Shown here piece after piece: positions 44,469-55,044 of a stretch of DNA of 64,000 nt. The notes beneath the pieces were generated by a model. The model saw only the letters and a list, made by a program, of their open reading frames with translations, was not told where the DNA came from and did no database searches. The DNA lies in assembly GCF_003086295.3 (NCBI RefSeq), contig NC_092051.1:78748445-78812444 (forward strand). Direction: 5' to 3'. Each line of letters starts with the position of its first letter. Within the stretch, counting starts at the first letter, position 1. A program made the position numbers and the translations under genes. Origin of the DNA: Arachis hypogaea. Lineage: Eukaryota; Streptophyta; Magnoliopsida; Fabales; Fabaceae.

Positions 44469-46800
44469 TGATGACAAGTCATCTTAGCCTATTTTAACTA
44501 GCCTTTTTCTTTTGTTTTCATTAGAATTATGCACTTTCTCGAGCTACAAGCAAGTCAATTAGGTAGATTTTCATGCTTCCTTTGATTTAATCAACCATGT
44601 ATGAATTCATGCTATTTCATGAGGTTTTATACTATAATTGTCACATATTATGAAAGAATGAATATCTCATGATTTTAAGCATAGCTTTGATGTGTTTGGT
44701 TGATTAATGATAGGTGAAGAAAGCTTGGAGAAAGGTTGAAGCAAGAAGGAATGGCTAGGAGTAAAGAGAAGACAATGGAATAAGTGAAATTGAACCAGGA
44801 AGCAAAAAGCTGGACCTAAAGTTAGCCTCAAACTTTTGCACAAACTTTTGGGTGAAAAGTTAGCCCCTAACTTTTGGGCTAACGTTGGAACTTGAAAATC
44901 ACTCCCTGGGTACCAAAAGTTTGCACCAATGTTAGCCCCTAACTTTGAGGCTAACGTAGGCACATGAAAATCACCCCTGGGCACCAAAAGTTTGCACCAA
45001 CGTTAGCCCCTAACTTTTGGGCTAACGTTGGCACATGAACAATACAAAGGGGGAGCAAAAGTTTGCGCCAACGTTAGCCTCTAACTTTTTGGCTAACGTT
45101 GGCGCCATGAGTGTGCAAGGGGTATACTTCCAACAAGAATAACTTGAGCTACAGAGCTCCAAATGAGGTGATTCAAAAAGCAATGGAAAGTAGGAATCGA
45201 GAGCTTTCCAAGTATATATGGCACTGCATGGTGGACACTAAAATTGAGGGAGAAAACTGCCCCGCAATGAGCATAAACGAACATGGTGGCAACCTGCAGT
45301 GAGGCCAACTGACCTCTGCACCTTCGACGGAGTATAACTCGAGCTGTAGAGCTCCAAATGATGTGTTCCCAACGGCATTGGAAAGTAGACATCCAGGGCT
45401 TTCCAAAAATGTATAATAGTATGGGGTGGACAATATGTTTGAGCCTCCAGAACTGGCGTTTTCGACCACGTTTGAGGCAAACGTCGCCTCAAACGCTGCA
45501 CACCAAAGCCAGCAACCTTGTCCTCTTCGAATGAGCATAACTTGAGTTTTAGATGTCCAATTGAGGTGATTCCAATTGGGTTAGAAAGCTGACATTCAGA
45601 GCTTTCCAACCAAATATAATAGTCTATAGTTGGCATGAAATTGGCAACGTTGACAAGAGGACAAAGTAGCACCCCATACATGCACACAAGGGGGCCAACG
45701 TTGGAGCAAAAGTTAGACCCCTAACTTTTGCCCCAACGTTGGTATCAGCAAAACAAGGGTGCTGATGTGAAAAGTTGGAGCAAAAGTTAGACCCTAACTT
45801 TTACTCCAACTTTTACTCAAGCTTTCATGATTCCAACCCGGTTCAATTCGGTTCTCTCTCCAACTCCAAGAGCAATCAACCAAGGCTTTTATCAACCCAA
45901 TTCCATCAAGAGCAAGGGCCGAATTGACACCACTCAAAGGCACAAGAGATAGTTAGAATAGAAATTTCATTTTAATTGTAATTTGTTTTGAATTTCATTT
46001 TCATTTTGTAAAAATGCCTATAAATAGGCATCTGTTTCATATTTGTGGGGAGGCTGGCTCCATTAGGGAGCACGAGGATTCGACAACTCTCTTTAATTTT
46101 CTTTTCTTTGTTTTTGAGTCTTGGGTGGAGAATTGAAGGTGTTCTGTTTCATTCTCCCTCTGAGATTTCTCTCTGCTTTCTTTACTGCTTAATTGAATCG
46201 AAATTTCTGTTAATTGCTCTTCATCTACTTTCTCTGCAATTTACATTTCCTTTGCAATTGTTCTTGTTGGATCTAGGAAGGCATTGAGATCTAGACTTGG
46301 TTATCTAGTCTCTTGGGTCCTGAGATCTTAATTCCAATTTTACATTCTCTGTTTATTGCTTTTCATGTTTATTTACATTTCTGTTTTGGTTCCGAATCAA
46401 TCAAATCCATCTTTTACTTCTCTGCTTGTTGCAATTTAACTTTTCCTTGTTTAATTTCTGCAAATCCAATTCCCAATTTCCTTTACATTTAATGCAATTT
46501 ATATTTCTTGTCATTTAAGATTCTTGCAATTTTAATTTCTTGCTCTTTAAGTTACTTGCCAATTTACATTCTGCCACTTTAAATTCATTGTCATTTACTT
46601 TCTGTTGGCTACAATTTCACACAATTCACTAAATGTCAGCTTGACTAAACTAATCACCCACTAAAATTGCTTGATCCATCAATCCCTGTGGGATCGACCT
46701 CACTCCCGTGAGTTATTATTACTTGATGCGACCCGGTGCACTTGCCGGTTAGATTTGTGTGTTTTGGGAGAAATTCATTTTTCCACCAAAATACTCATCA
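44469..46800 (+). repeat. Hybrid C/D LTR shared by C4 and D2 (2332 bp)
   Basis: The first part (44469 to about 45000) follows C LTRs, starting TGATGACAAGTCATC. From about 45000 on it follows the D1 LTR: three modules (45130-45640), TATAAATA at 46019-46026 within a GCC-TATAAATA-GGC palindrome, and the D-type 3' third ending ACTCATCA. It has fewer palindrome units than the C LTRs. Confidence 0.85.
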
Positions 46801-46806
46801 AGTTTT

Positions 46807-46824
46807 TGGCGCCGTTGCCGGGGA
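46807..46824 (+). other. tRNA-Asp PBS of D2
   Basis: Perfect 18-base complement to the tRNA-Asp 3' end. Confidence 0.9.
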
Positions 46825-47001
46825 TTGATTTAGATCAACAATGATTATGTGGGTGAGAAGTCTAGATCAAGCATTTTCTTTATTTTTGTTTTCTGTTTCA
46901 AAGTGAAACCAAGGTGTTTGAGTTTTTGCCTCACTAAGAAATTCTCATCTCTGATATGAGTAATTTCAATTTTCCTTGGTTGTGTGTTTTACAAAACTCA
47001 A

Positions 47002-48345
47002 ATGGAGTTCAACTCATCTCATGATCAAACAAATTCTATGGGATATCACCCACCATCACCAATCTCTAATGATGGATGGGAATATCACCAAGAAACTTCA
47101 ACTTCTGGGCTCTCCAATTCATGGAGCCATGCTTCAGAACCACAAGATGAGAAAGAAAATCATATGGGATATTTCCCTCCACCACAAAATGATTCAAGTC
47201 ATTATTCCAATGGTGGTTGGGAGTATTACCAAGAAACTGCAAATTCTGAGCAGTCAACTCACATGAGAGATTGTCCAACCTCACCTCCCACTTCTACATT
47301 TGAAAACTCTTCATCACCTAAATATGCCTCAACACAAACTTCCACGAACCTAGGCCTCTCAAAGCTAGAGATCATGTTTGAAAAATATGAGAGGGAGGCG
47401 CAAAGATCTTGGAACGAGCAAGAGAATTCATTAAAAAACATATAAGTGATAGTAAACCAATTGTTAAGTGCAAGGGAGAAGGTGGAAGAGCAAAATGAAG
47501 ATCCCCTTCAAAAATCTAGAGAATTGTTGAATAGACAAGAACAACTCATGGAGGAACAACAACAATCCTGGAGAGAACAAGAAATCCGTCTTCAGAAGAT
47601 AGATGAGCAATTGGAGAACATGGGGAAATGCTTGGATCCACTAAGCAAGGAAAATGAAGACCAATTTGTGAGTGAGGAAGTGGAAAAACAAGATGAGGAG
47701 GCTATTGCATCAAGTGAACTTTCAATGAAGAATGAGGTGGTCAAAAATGAAACTACACTTGAGATGACAAAGGAACATGAAGAATCACAACTCTCACAAA
47801 TTTCCCTGACCCAAAAACTCTCGACAATTGAATCTGTGATTGAAAAATATGAAGAGGAGATGAAGAAATGTTGGGAAGATCAACAAACCTCCTCAATGAA
47901 AAAGCTATTAAGTCAAATGTTGGGTGCAAGGGAGGAAGTGGAAGAGCAAGAAAGTGAGAAAGACAACCAAAGAATTCCAAACTCAAGTGAAGCAGAGAAG
48001 TACATGAAGGAAGAATCCACAGAACCACCATTGCAAGAGACTCTTGATGAAGACAAAACTCCAACAATCACACAGCAACCAAGTCGTAAATTCAAGGAAG
48101 TGAAGGCAATTAACAAAAGCACCAAGAAGAGGATTGTGACCAAGATACCAAGGACAACATTCATGAGAAGGTCAACTGTAAACAATCCTCCCCTTGATCC
48201 AGTAAGCAAGCTCAATCAAGCCATGTACAAAAGAAAGCTTGCTGAGAGGAAACCAAGACAGGGGGCAATAGCTGAATCTTCTCCTCTCTTGAAGTCATTC
48301 CTCTTAACAAATTGGAAGAAGAGGAAGAAAGTAAAGAACAGGTAG
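47002..48345 (+). pseudogene. D2 coiled-coil protein of unknown function, one stop
   Basis: ATG 47002 (MEFNSSHDQTNSMGY). A single frame of 447 codons is broken only by TAA 47443-47445. The N-terminal 105 residues are rich in Tyr/Trp/Asn/Pro with repeated MGYxPP and NGGWEYYQE words. The rest is highly charged with heptad patterns: EIMFEKYEREAQRSWNEQE, then LMEEQQQSWREQEIRLQKID, then ESVIEKYEEEMKKCWEDQ, three related coiled-coil modules. The end is basic (TNWKKRKKVKNR). It has no enzyme motif and no zinc knuckle. It lies where gag lies in the other elements, so a structural or RNA-binding role is possible; this is inference. Confidence 0.68.
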
Positions 48346-50093
48346 ACAGTAGGTACATTTCTTCTCCTTGCTTTGTTTAAATTTCAATAAATTGGCATAT
48401 GATCACATTCTAAGTTTGGTGTTGCCTTGCAACAAATTGTTTTCAATCCCGTTTGGATGATTGCATCAATTCTACATGAAGTGTCACCCTAAGATTCTAA
48501 GTTTGGTGTGTCACTTAATTTTCTATGCAATGAATCCAGCAACATCACTTGTCTGCATAATCATATTGCCTTTTACAGTGTTATTTTTCTTCTTAATTGG
48601 ATAATTTTTGTTTTCTCTTTGTTTCATTTATTTACTTGTTTTTAATGCTTTCCTTCATTAACTGCTTTTGTTAATACATCACTAAGACATCCTTATTCGT
48701 AACAGACTCTTCATTTGGTGATTGTATTTAACATATAACAGTTTCTTTTGTTTAGTTTTAGTTCAAATAAATTGACATATGGTTGCATTCTAAGTTTGGT
48801 GTTACTATACAACAAAAATTTGCTTCCAATCCTTACAAGATACTTGCATCAATTCCAAGTGAAAGTGTCACACTAAGTTTGGTGTGCCACTTATTCTTTA
48901 TGCAAAGTATTATGCTCACCTTCTTAAGTTTGCAATCACAATGTCTCTGTCTCTTGTGCCTTGATTATTATCTTTAATTTTGCTTGCTTAGAACACATGT
49001 ACTACTAACTTTTCATTGTGTAAGACATTCATGATCCATCTTAGCCCCTAGCCATTGTTCTAATTGTTGCTTGAGGATGAGCAAGCATTCTGAGTTTGGT
49101 ATGGGAAGGAGGAGAATGAGAGGAAAATGACAACAATAGAGAAGATGAACTACAAGGTTGTAAAGTTCCTTTTCCTCTCATTTGTTTCAAGCACTATAAA
49201 CTGAATGATTGTCTTTACCTTCTCTGTATGCATGTGTGTATGAAAAAGCATAACTTGAATTTTGATTTGCAACATGGTGCTGTGTCATTATGATTACCAA
49301 CTTGAGTTTTGTGAATTCAAAAGCAACAAAGTATCATGATCATAAACAAACAAGGAACTAAAGAAGAGTTTAGCATGTGCATACAAGTATTGGAAAGCTA
49401 GTATGATTAATTGTTGCTCAATTGCATTGGATTTTATTTAATTGAAGTTTTCATCTAGTACAGTTTGTGAAATCTTTTGAAAATCATGAAAACCTTGAAG
49501 AAGCAAATACAATTAAAGCAAGAAAAGTAAAAGGGAAAGAATGAGAAAGCTGAAGGCTCTGAGTACCAATGGCAATTTATTTGTTAAGTACTTGTGGTGT
49601 TTATGTATCAAGCCAAATGCTTGAAAACAAAACACTTAGAAGTCAAGGTTAGGCTCAAAGTGCAAAAGCACTCCCTCAAAGCTCAAGGCTCTGAGCATCA
49701 ATGATTAGAGAGTCAAGAAAAGAAAAGGAAAATGAGCTTAATGAAATCCTCTAATCAAATGCTTGTGGTGCTTATGTATCAAGTGGTAATACTTGAAAAC
49801 AAAGCATTTAGAAGTCGTAGCTTTGTTATCAACTCATGGGGCAAAGCACCCAAAAGGAGAAGCTAAATAAGAAAATCAAAAGTTTGTTTCAAGGAAGAAA
49901 TATAAGAAAAAGATTTCATAAATTGAGCTAGATGGAAGCATCAATCATTTACATTTCTTTTGTGATTGTAGTATGCTTAGAAAACTAGCTTACCATGAAC
50001 ATTGAGTTGCTATTCTTCTTGCCTTGGATTGTCAATCTTTATTGCATGATGCTTTTCTTGCTTGGGGACAAGCAAGGTTTAAGTTTGGTGTTG
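48346..50093 (+). other. D2 3' noncoding region
   Basis: No gene seen. AAGTTTGGTGT motifs occur near 48413, 48500, 48790 and 48876. A variant hairpin module lies at about 49068-49100 (TTGCTTGAGGATGAGCAAGC). The element around CTTGTGGTGTTTATGTATC occurs twice (about 49600 and 49762) and resembles element A 6980-7050. The pre-LTR hairpin and AAGTTTGGTGTT lie at 50059-50092. Confidence 0.68.
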
Positions 50094-50955
50094 TGATGAC
50101 AAGTCATTTTAGCCTAGTTTCACTAGCCTTTTTCTTTTGTTTTCAATTGAATTATGCACTTTCTTGAGCCATAAGCAAGCCAATTGGGTAGATTTTCATG
50201 CTTCCTTTGATTTAATCAACCATGTATGAATTCATGCTATTTCATGAGGTTTTATGCTATAATTGTCATATATTATGAAAGAATGAATATCTCATGATTT
50301 TGAGCATAGATTTGATGTGTTTGGTTGATTAATGATAGGTGAAGAAAGCTTGGAGAAAGGTTGAAGCAAGAAGGAATGGCTAGGAGTAAAGAGAGGACAA
50401 TGGAATAAGTGAAAATGAACCAGGAAGCAAAAAGCTGGACCAAAAGTTAGCCTCAAACTTTTGCACAAACTTTTGGGTGAAAAGTTAGCCCCAACGTTAG
50501 CCCCTAACTTTTGGGCTAACGTTGGAACTTGAAAATCACTCCCTGGGTACCAAAAGTTTGCGCCAACGTTAGCCCCTAACTTTGAGGCTAACGTTGGCAC
50601 ATGAAAATCACCCCTGGGCACCCAAAGTTTGTGCCAACGTTAGCCCCTAACTTTTGGGCTAACGTTGGCACATGAACAATACAAAGGGGGAGCAAAAGTT
50701 TGCGCCAACGTTAGCCTCTAACTTTTTGGCTAACGTTGGCGCCATGAGTGTGCAAGGGGTATACTTCCAACAAGAATAACTTGAGCTACAGAGCTCCAAA
50801 TGAGGTGATTCAAAAAGCAATGGAAAGTAGGAATCGAGAGCTTTCCAAGCATATATGGCACTGCATGGTGGACACTAAAATTGAGGGAGAAAACTGCCCC
50901 GCAATGAGCATAAACGAACATGGTGGCAACCTGCAGTGAGGCCAACTGACCTCTA
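50094..50955 (+). repeat. Truncated 3' LTR of D2
   Basis: TGATGACAAGTCATT start, palindrome units, and the first LTR module; it breaks off after CTGCAGTGAGGCCAACTGAC, where the other D-type LTRs continue. The next bases are an LTR in the opposite orientation. Confidence 0.82.
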
Positions 50956-51593
50956 CACAAAAAGTTAGAGGCTAACGTTGGCGCAAACTTTTGCTCCCCC
51001 TTTGTATTGTTCATGTGCCAACGTTAGCCCAAAAGTTAGAGGCTAACGTTGGCGCAAACTTTTGGTGGCCAGGGGGTGTTTTTCTCATGCCAACGTTAGC
51101 CACAAAGTTAGGGGCTAACGTTGGCACAAACTTTTGGAGCCCAGGGAGTGATTTTCAAGTTCCAACGTTAGCCCAAAAGTTAGGGGCTAACGTTGGGGCT
51201 AACTTTTCACCCAAAAGTTTGTGCAAAAGTTTGAGGCTAACTTTTGGTCCAGCTTTTTGCTTCCTGGTTCATTTTCACTTATTCCATTGTCCTCTCTTTA
51301 CTCCTAGCCATTCCTTCTTGCTTCAACCTTTCTTCAAGCTTTCTTCACCTATCATCAATCAACCAAACACATCAAAGCTATGCTCAAAATCATGAGATAT
51401 TCATTATTTCATAATATATGACAATTATAGCATAAAACCTCATGAAATAGCATGAATTCATACATGGTTAATTAAATCAAAGAAAACATGAAAATCTACC
51501 AAATTGGCTTGCTTTTGGCTCAAGAAAGTGCAATATTCCTATTGAAAACAAAGGAAAAAGCATAGAAAAACATGACATGGTGACATGTCATCA
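50956..51593 (-). repeat. Partial D-type LTR in inverted orientation
   Basis: The reverse complement begins TGATGACATGTCACC at 51593 and follows the D1 LTR start, with three palindrome units, until the centre of a unit near 50956. Together with 50094-50955 it makes a head-to-head inverted repeat of about 600 bases per arm. Confidence 0.8.
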
Positions 51594-51604
51594 CAACAAA
51601 AACT

Positions 51605-53498
51605 TAATGAGTAATTTTGGTGAAACAATGAATTTCTCCCAAAACACACAAATCTAACGGGCAGGTTTACCGGGTCGTATCAAGTAATAAAAACTCACGG
51701 GAGTGAGGTCGATCCCACAGGGATTGAAGGATTGAGCAATTTTAGCTTAGTGGTTAATTTAGTCAAGCGAATCACGATTTGGTTGAGTGTTTTGTGATTT
51801 ACAGAAATTAAATTGCATGGAAGTAAAGAGAACAGGGAATTAAAGTGTTGAATCTTAAAGAACAAGAAATTAAATAGTAGAAACTTAGAATGCAAGAAAT
51901 GTAAATTGCGGAATCTTAAAGTGCAAGAAATGTAAACGGCTGGAATTGTAAAGGGAATTGGGGATTGGATTTGCAGAATTTAAACAAGGAAAAGTAAATT
52001 GCATCAAGCAGAGAAGTAGAAGAAGGTTTGGGATAGATTGGATCTTGAAGCAGAAAAGTAAATGAACATGAAAATAGTAAACATAATGTAAATTGGAATT
52101 TCAGATCTCAGGGGTCCAAAGACTAGAAAACCAGGTCTAGATCTCACTACCTTCCTTGATCCAACAAGAACAATTGCAAGGGAAAAGTAAATTGCAAAGA
52201 AAATAGATGAAGAACAATTAACCCAAACTGAAATTCAATTAAGTAGTAAATAAACAGAGAGATCCAAGGATGAGATTGAAACAGAATTTCTTCAATTCTT
52301 CAACCCAAGATCCAAGACAATTGTAATAGAAATTGAAAGCAATAAAACTGAGAGGAAGAGAAGTGAATTCTCCTTCCCCAAGACAAAGAAATTAAAGATC
52401 ACTCAATATCCAAAGCTCTCCGAAAACTATTATGAAAATTCCCAAAAGAAAGCTCTCTGAAGAACTTGAATTCTATCCTATTTATACACTTTCTTCAAAT
52501 GATCTTCAAGCCTTGAGTTGGGCCTTTGCTCTTGGTGGAATTGGGTTGAAAGAGGCCTTGGTTGATTGCTCTTGAAGTTTGGAGAAGAACCAAAGTGAAC
52601 CAATTGAACCGGGTTGGAGTTTTGCAAAAGTTGGACCAAAAGTTGGGCAAAAGTTAGGGTCTAACTTTTGGTCCAACTTTTCATATCAGCTCCCATTACT
52701 TGCTGATACTCACGTTGGTGCAAAAGTTAGGGGTCTAACTTTTGCACCAACGTTGGCCTTCCTTGGTGCACTTGTGGCGCCAACGTTAGCCTCAAAGTTA
52801 GGGGCTAACGTTGGCGCAAACTTTTGCTCCTCCCCTTGTAGTTTTCATGTGCCAACGTTAGCCTCAAAGTTAGGGGCTAACGTTGGCGCAAACTTTTGGT
52901 GCCCAGGGAGTGTTTTTCTCATGCCAACGTTAGCCTCAAAGTTAGGGGCTAACGTTGGCGCAAACTTTTGGTGCCCAGGGGTGATTTTCATGTGCCAACG
53001 TTAGCCTCAAAGTTAGGGGCTAACGTTGGCGCAAACTTTTGGTACCCAGGGAGTGATTTTCAAGTTCCAACGTTAGCCCAAAAGTTAGGGGCTAACGTTG
53101 GGGCTAACTTTTCACCCAAAAGTTTGTGCAAAAGTTTGAGGCTAACTTTAGGTCCAGCTTTTTGCTTCCTGGTTCAATTTCACTTATTCCATTGTCTTCT
53201 CTTTACTCCTAGCTATTCCTTCTTGCTTCAACCTTTCTCCAAGCTTTCTTCACCTATCATTAATCAACCAAACACATCAAAGCTATGCTCAAAATCATGA
53301 GATATTCATTCTTTCATAATATGTGACAATTATAGTATAAAACCTCATGAAATAGCACGAATTCATACATGGTTGATTCAATCAAAGGAAGCATGAAAAT
53401 CTACTTAATTAGCTTGCTTGTAGATCGAGAAAGTGCATAATTCTAATGAAAACAAAAGAAAAAGGCTAGTTAAAATAGGCTAAGATGACTTGTCATCA
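51605..53498 (-). repeat. 3' LTR of C5 (1894 bp)
   Basis: Minus strand TGATGACAAGTCATC at 53498 to ACTCATTA at 51605 (last bases mutated). TATA box 52479-52486. The half with palindromes resembles the LTR at 31889 (AAGTAATGGGAGCTGATATG), while the 3' half resembles the C1 LTR, so it too looks recombinant. On the minus strand it is followed by AGTTTTTG and, three bases later, the D LTR. Confidence 0.85.
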
Positions 53499-55044
53499 CA
53501 ACACCAAACTTAAAGCTTGCTTGTCCCCAAGCAAGAAAAGATTTATTGAGAAGAAAGAATGAAATGGAAGAGGATGTTCATGCTAGCAGAGTATTATTGA
53601 TAGATCATGGGATTTTGTGTGGATATGTAAATACTCACTTCTTATTGACTCCTAGGCCTAGAAAGTCTCCTTCAAGCTTCAAGTAACATACTGCTATGAC
53701 CTCTCATTATTCCTTTATCCTTGGCTATTACTTTGTTTATAAGCTTTATTTGAGTGTCATGTGTAGCAAGTTCATTTACTTTTCTTTATACTTGACACAT
53801 TATTCACCATAGACACTTGGCTCACATTCCTTCTTAAAAAATTGATGCCCATCACCTCTTTGGGTTACTAAATGCCTTGTAGTTAGGTTGCTCTTGATAG
53901 TGGACTTTCAGCTAATGATCCCGGATTAGTTAACTCAAGTCACCGAGTGTTGATGCACTCCAAAGAACTTAGTAATCCAAGCAGATCCTAATACAAAGAC
54001 ACCACAGGCATATATTCTAAGGTTCAAGCTATTGGTGTCCAGCTTTGTTTCTTTTTGTTTTTCTTTGGTTCTGTCACTTCTTTTTTTTTTTTTTTGTTTT
54101 TCTTTCTAACCAAGGATTTTTATTCGATTGAGATTCATAGACAGTAGGCCACTCTATACTTAGAAGGAGATATCCTGGCTCTTTATTCACTAAAAGTGAG
54201 CTATTATACAATCACACACATACCACCACTTACTTTTATTCTACTTCTATCTAACAGAGACTATCTTACTTCACATTCAAACATTTCTTTTATTAAATTA
54301 AAGATGCAGGGGACAAAGCATGCTTTTTGTTAAGTGAAAGTAAACACACAAGCACACACTTAGGCTAGCTTACTTATTTTAAATTGAAACAGAAATGATG
54401 TACAAACTACTACACTAACAGTTACTGTTAAGATTGGCATATTCACACTTCCAATTTAGAGCAATTCAATGCTGATGGAGTTAAGTGACAATACAACCTC
54501 TTGGTGGCTTCTTCTTCTTTCTCTCAGCTAATATGGTGTGTAGTCCTCCCAAGAGAGTGATTGAATTCCTGCAGTGTTAATGGAAGTTGCTTGTTTCTCA
54601 AGCCCTTAGATGACTGGTTAGTGTGCAAGACTTTCTTGTAGGCGTTTGAACTTACTTTGGTGTGTGAACACCAAACTTAGTCCCTTGCCATATTTCTTAT
54701 GTATAACCATATGTGAAAGCCTAAGTCTTTGCTAAAGGTAATAAAACTAAAAACTAGAAACAGACAATGATTAAATGATTTATCAGATTGCTTGGAGCTA
54801 GTAACCCTTTGTGCAGAAGGTGAGAATGTGCTTTTAAGTGAGATTTTGGTGGAACACCAAACTTAGAATCCTTTATTCTCCCTTAAATTGTTTTGGTGTG
54901 AAACACCAAACTTAGCTCCTTACAATACATACCAATCATTTAACCTTTTTATTGAAATAGTTATGAAAAGAAAACTACCTCAGGTTGGGTTGCCTCCCAA
55001 CAAGTGCTCTTTTAATGTCACTAGCTTGACATTGGGGCTTTCTT
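53499..55044 (-). other. C5 3' noncoding region (alpha type)
   Basis: No gene supported. It mirrors 15888-17433: the pre-LTR hairpin and AAGTTTGGTGTT next to 53499, an A/G-rich tract (T/C on the plus strand, 54030-54110), and three AAGTTTGGTGTT hairpins near 54670, 54855 and 54905. Confidence 0.7.
54984..55001 (-). other. Conserved post-stop hairpin, C5
   Basis: GTTGGG-AGGCAA-CCCAAC on the minus strand, 43 nt after the stop. Confidence 0.75.

Larger units (their letters stand above)
25470..50955 (+). mobile_element. Tandem LTR-sharing array: LTR-C2-LTR-C3-LTR-C4-LTR-D2-LTR
   Basis: Five LTRs (25470, 31889, 38112, 44469, 50094) alternate with four internal regions, all in the same orientation. 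Each internal LTR is at once the 3' LTR of the element before it (preceded by the hairpin module) and the 5' LTR of the one after it (followed by a PBS). No target-site duplication or foreign DNA separates them. Such chains are expected from unequal LTR-LTR recombination rather than from independent insertions. Confidence 0.85.
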
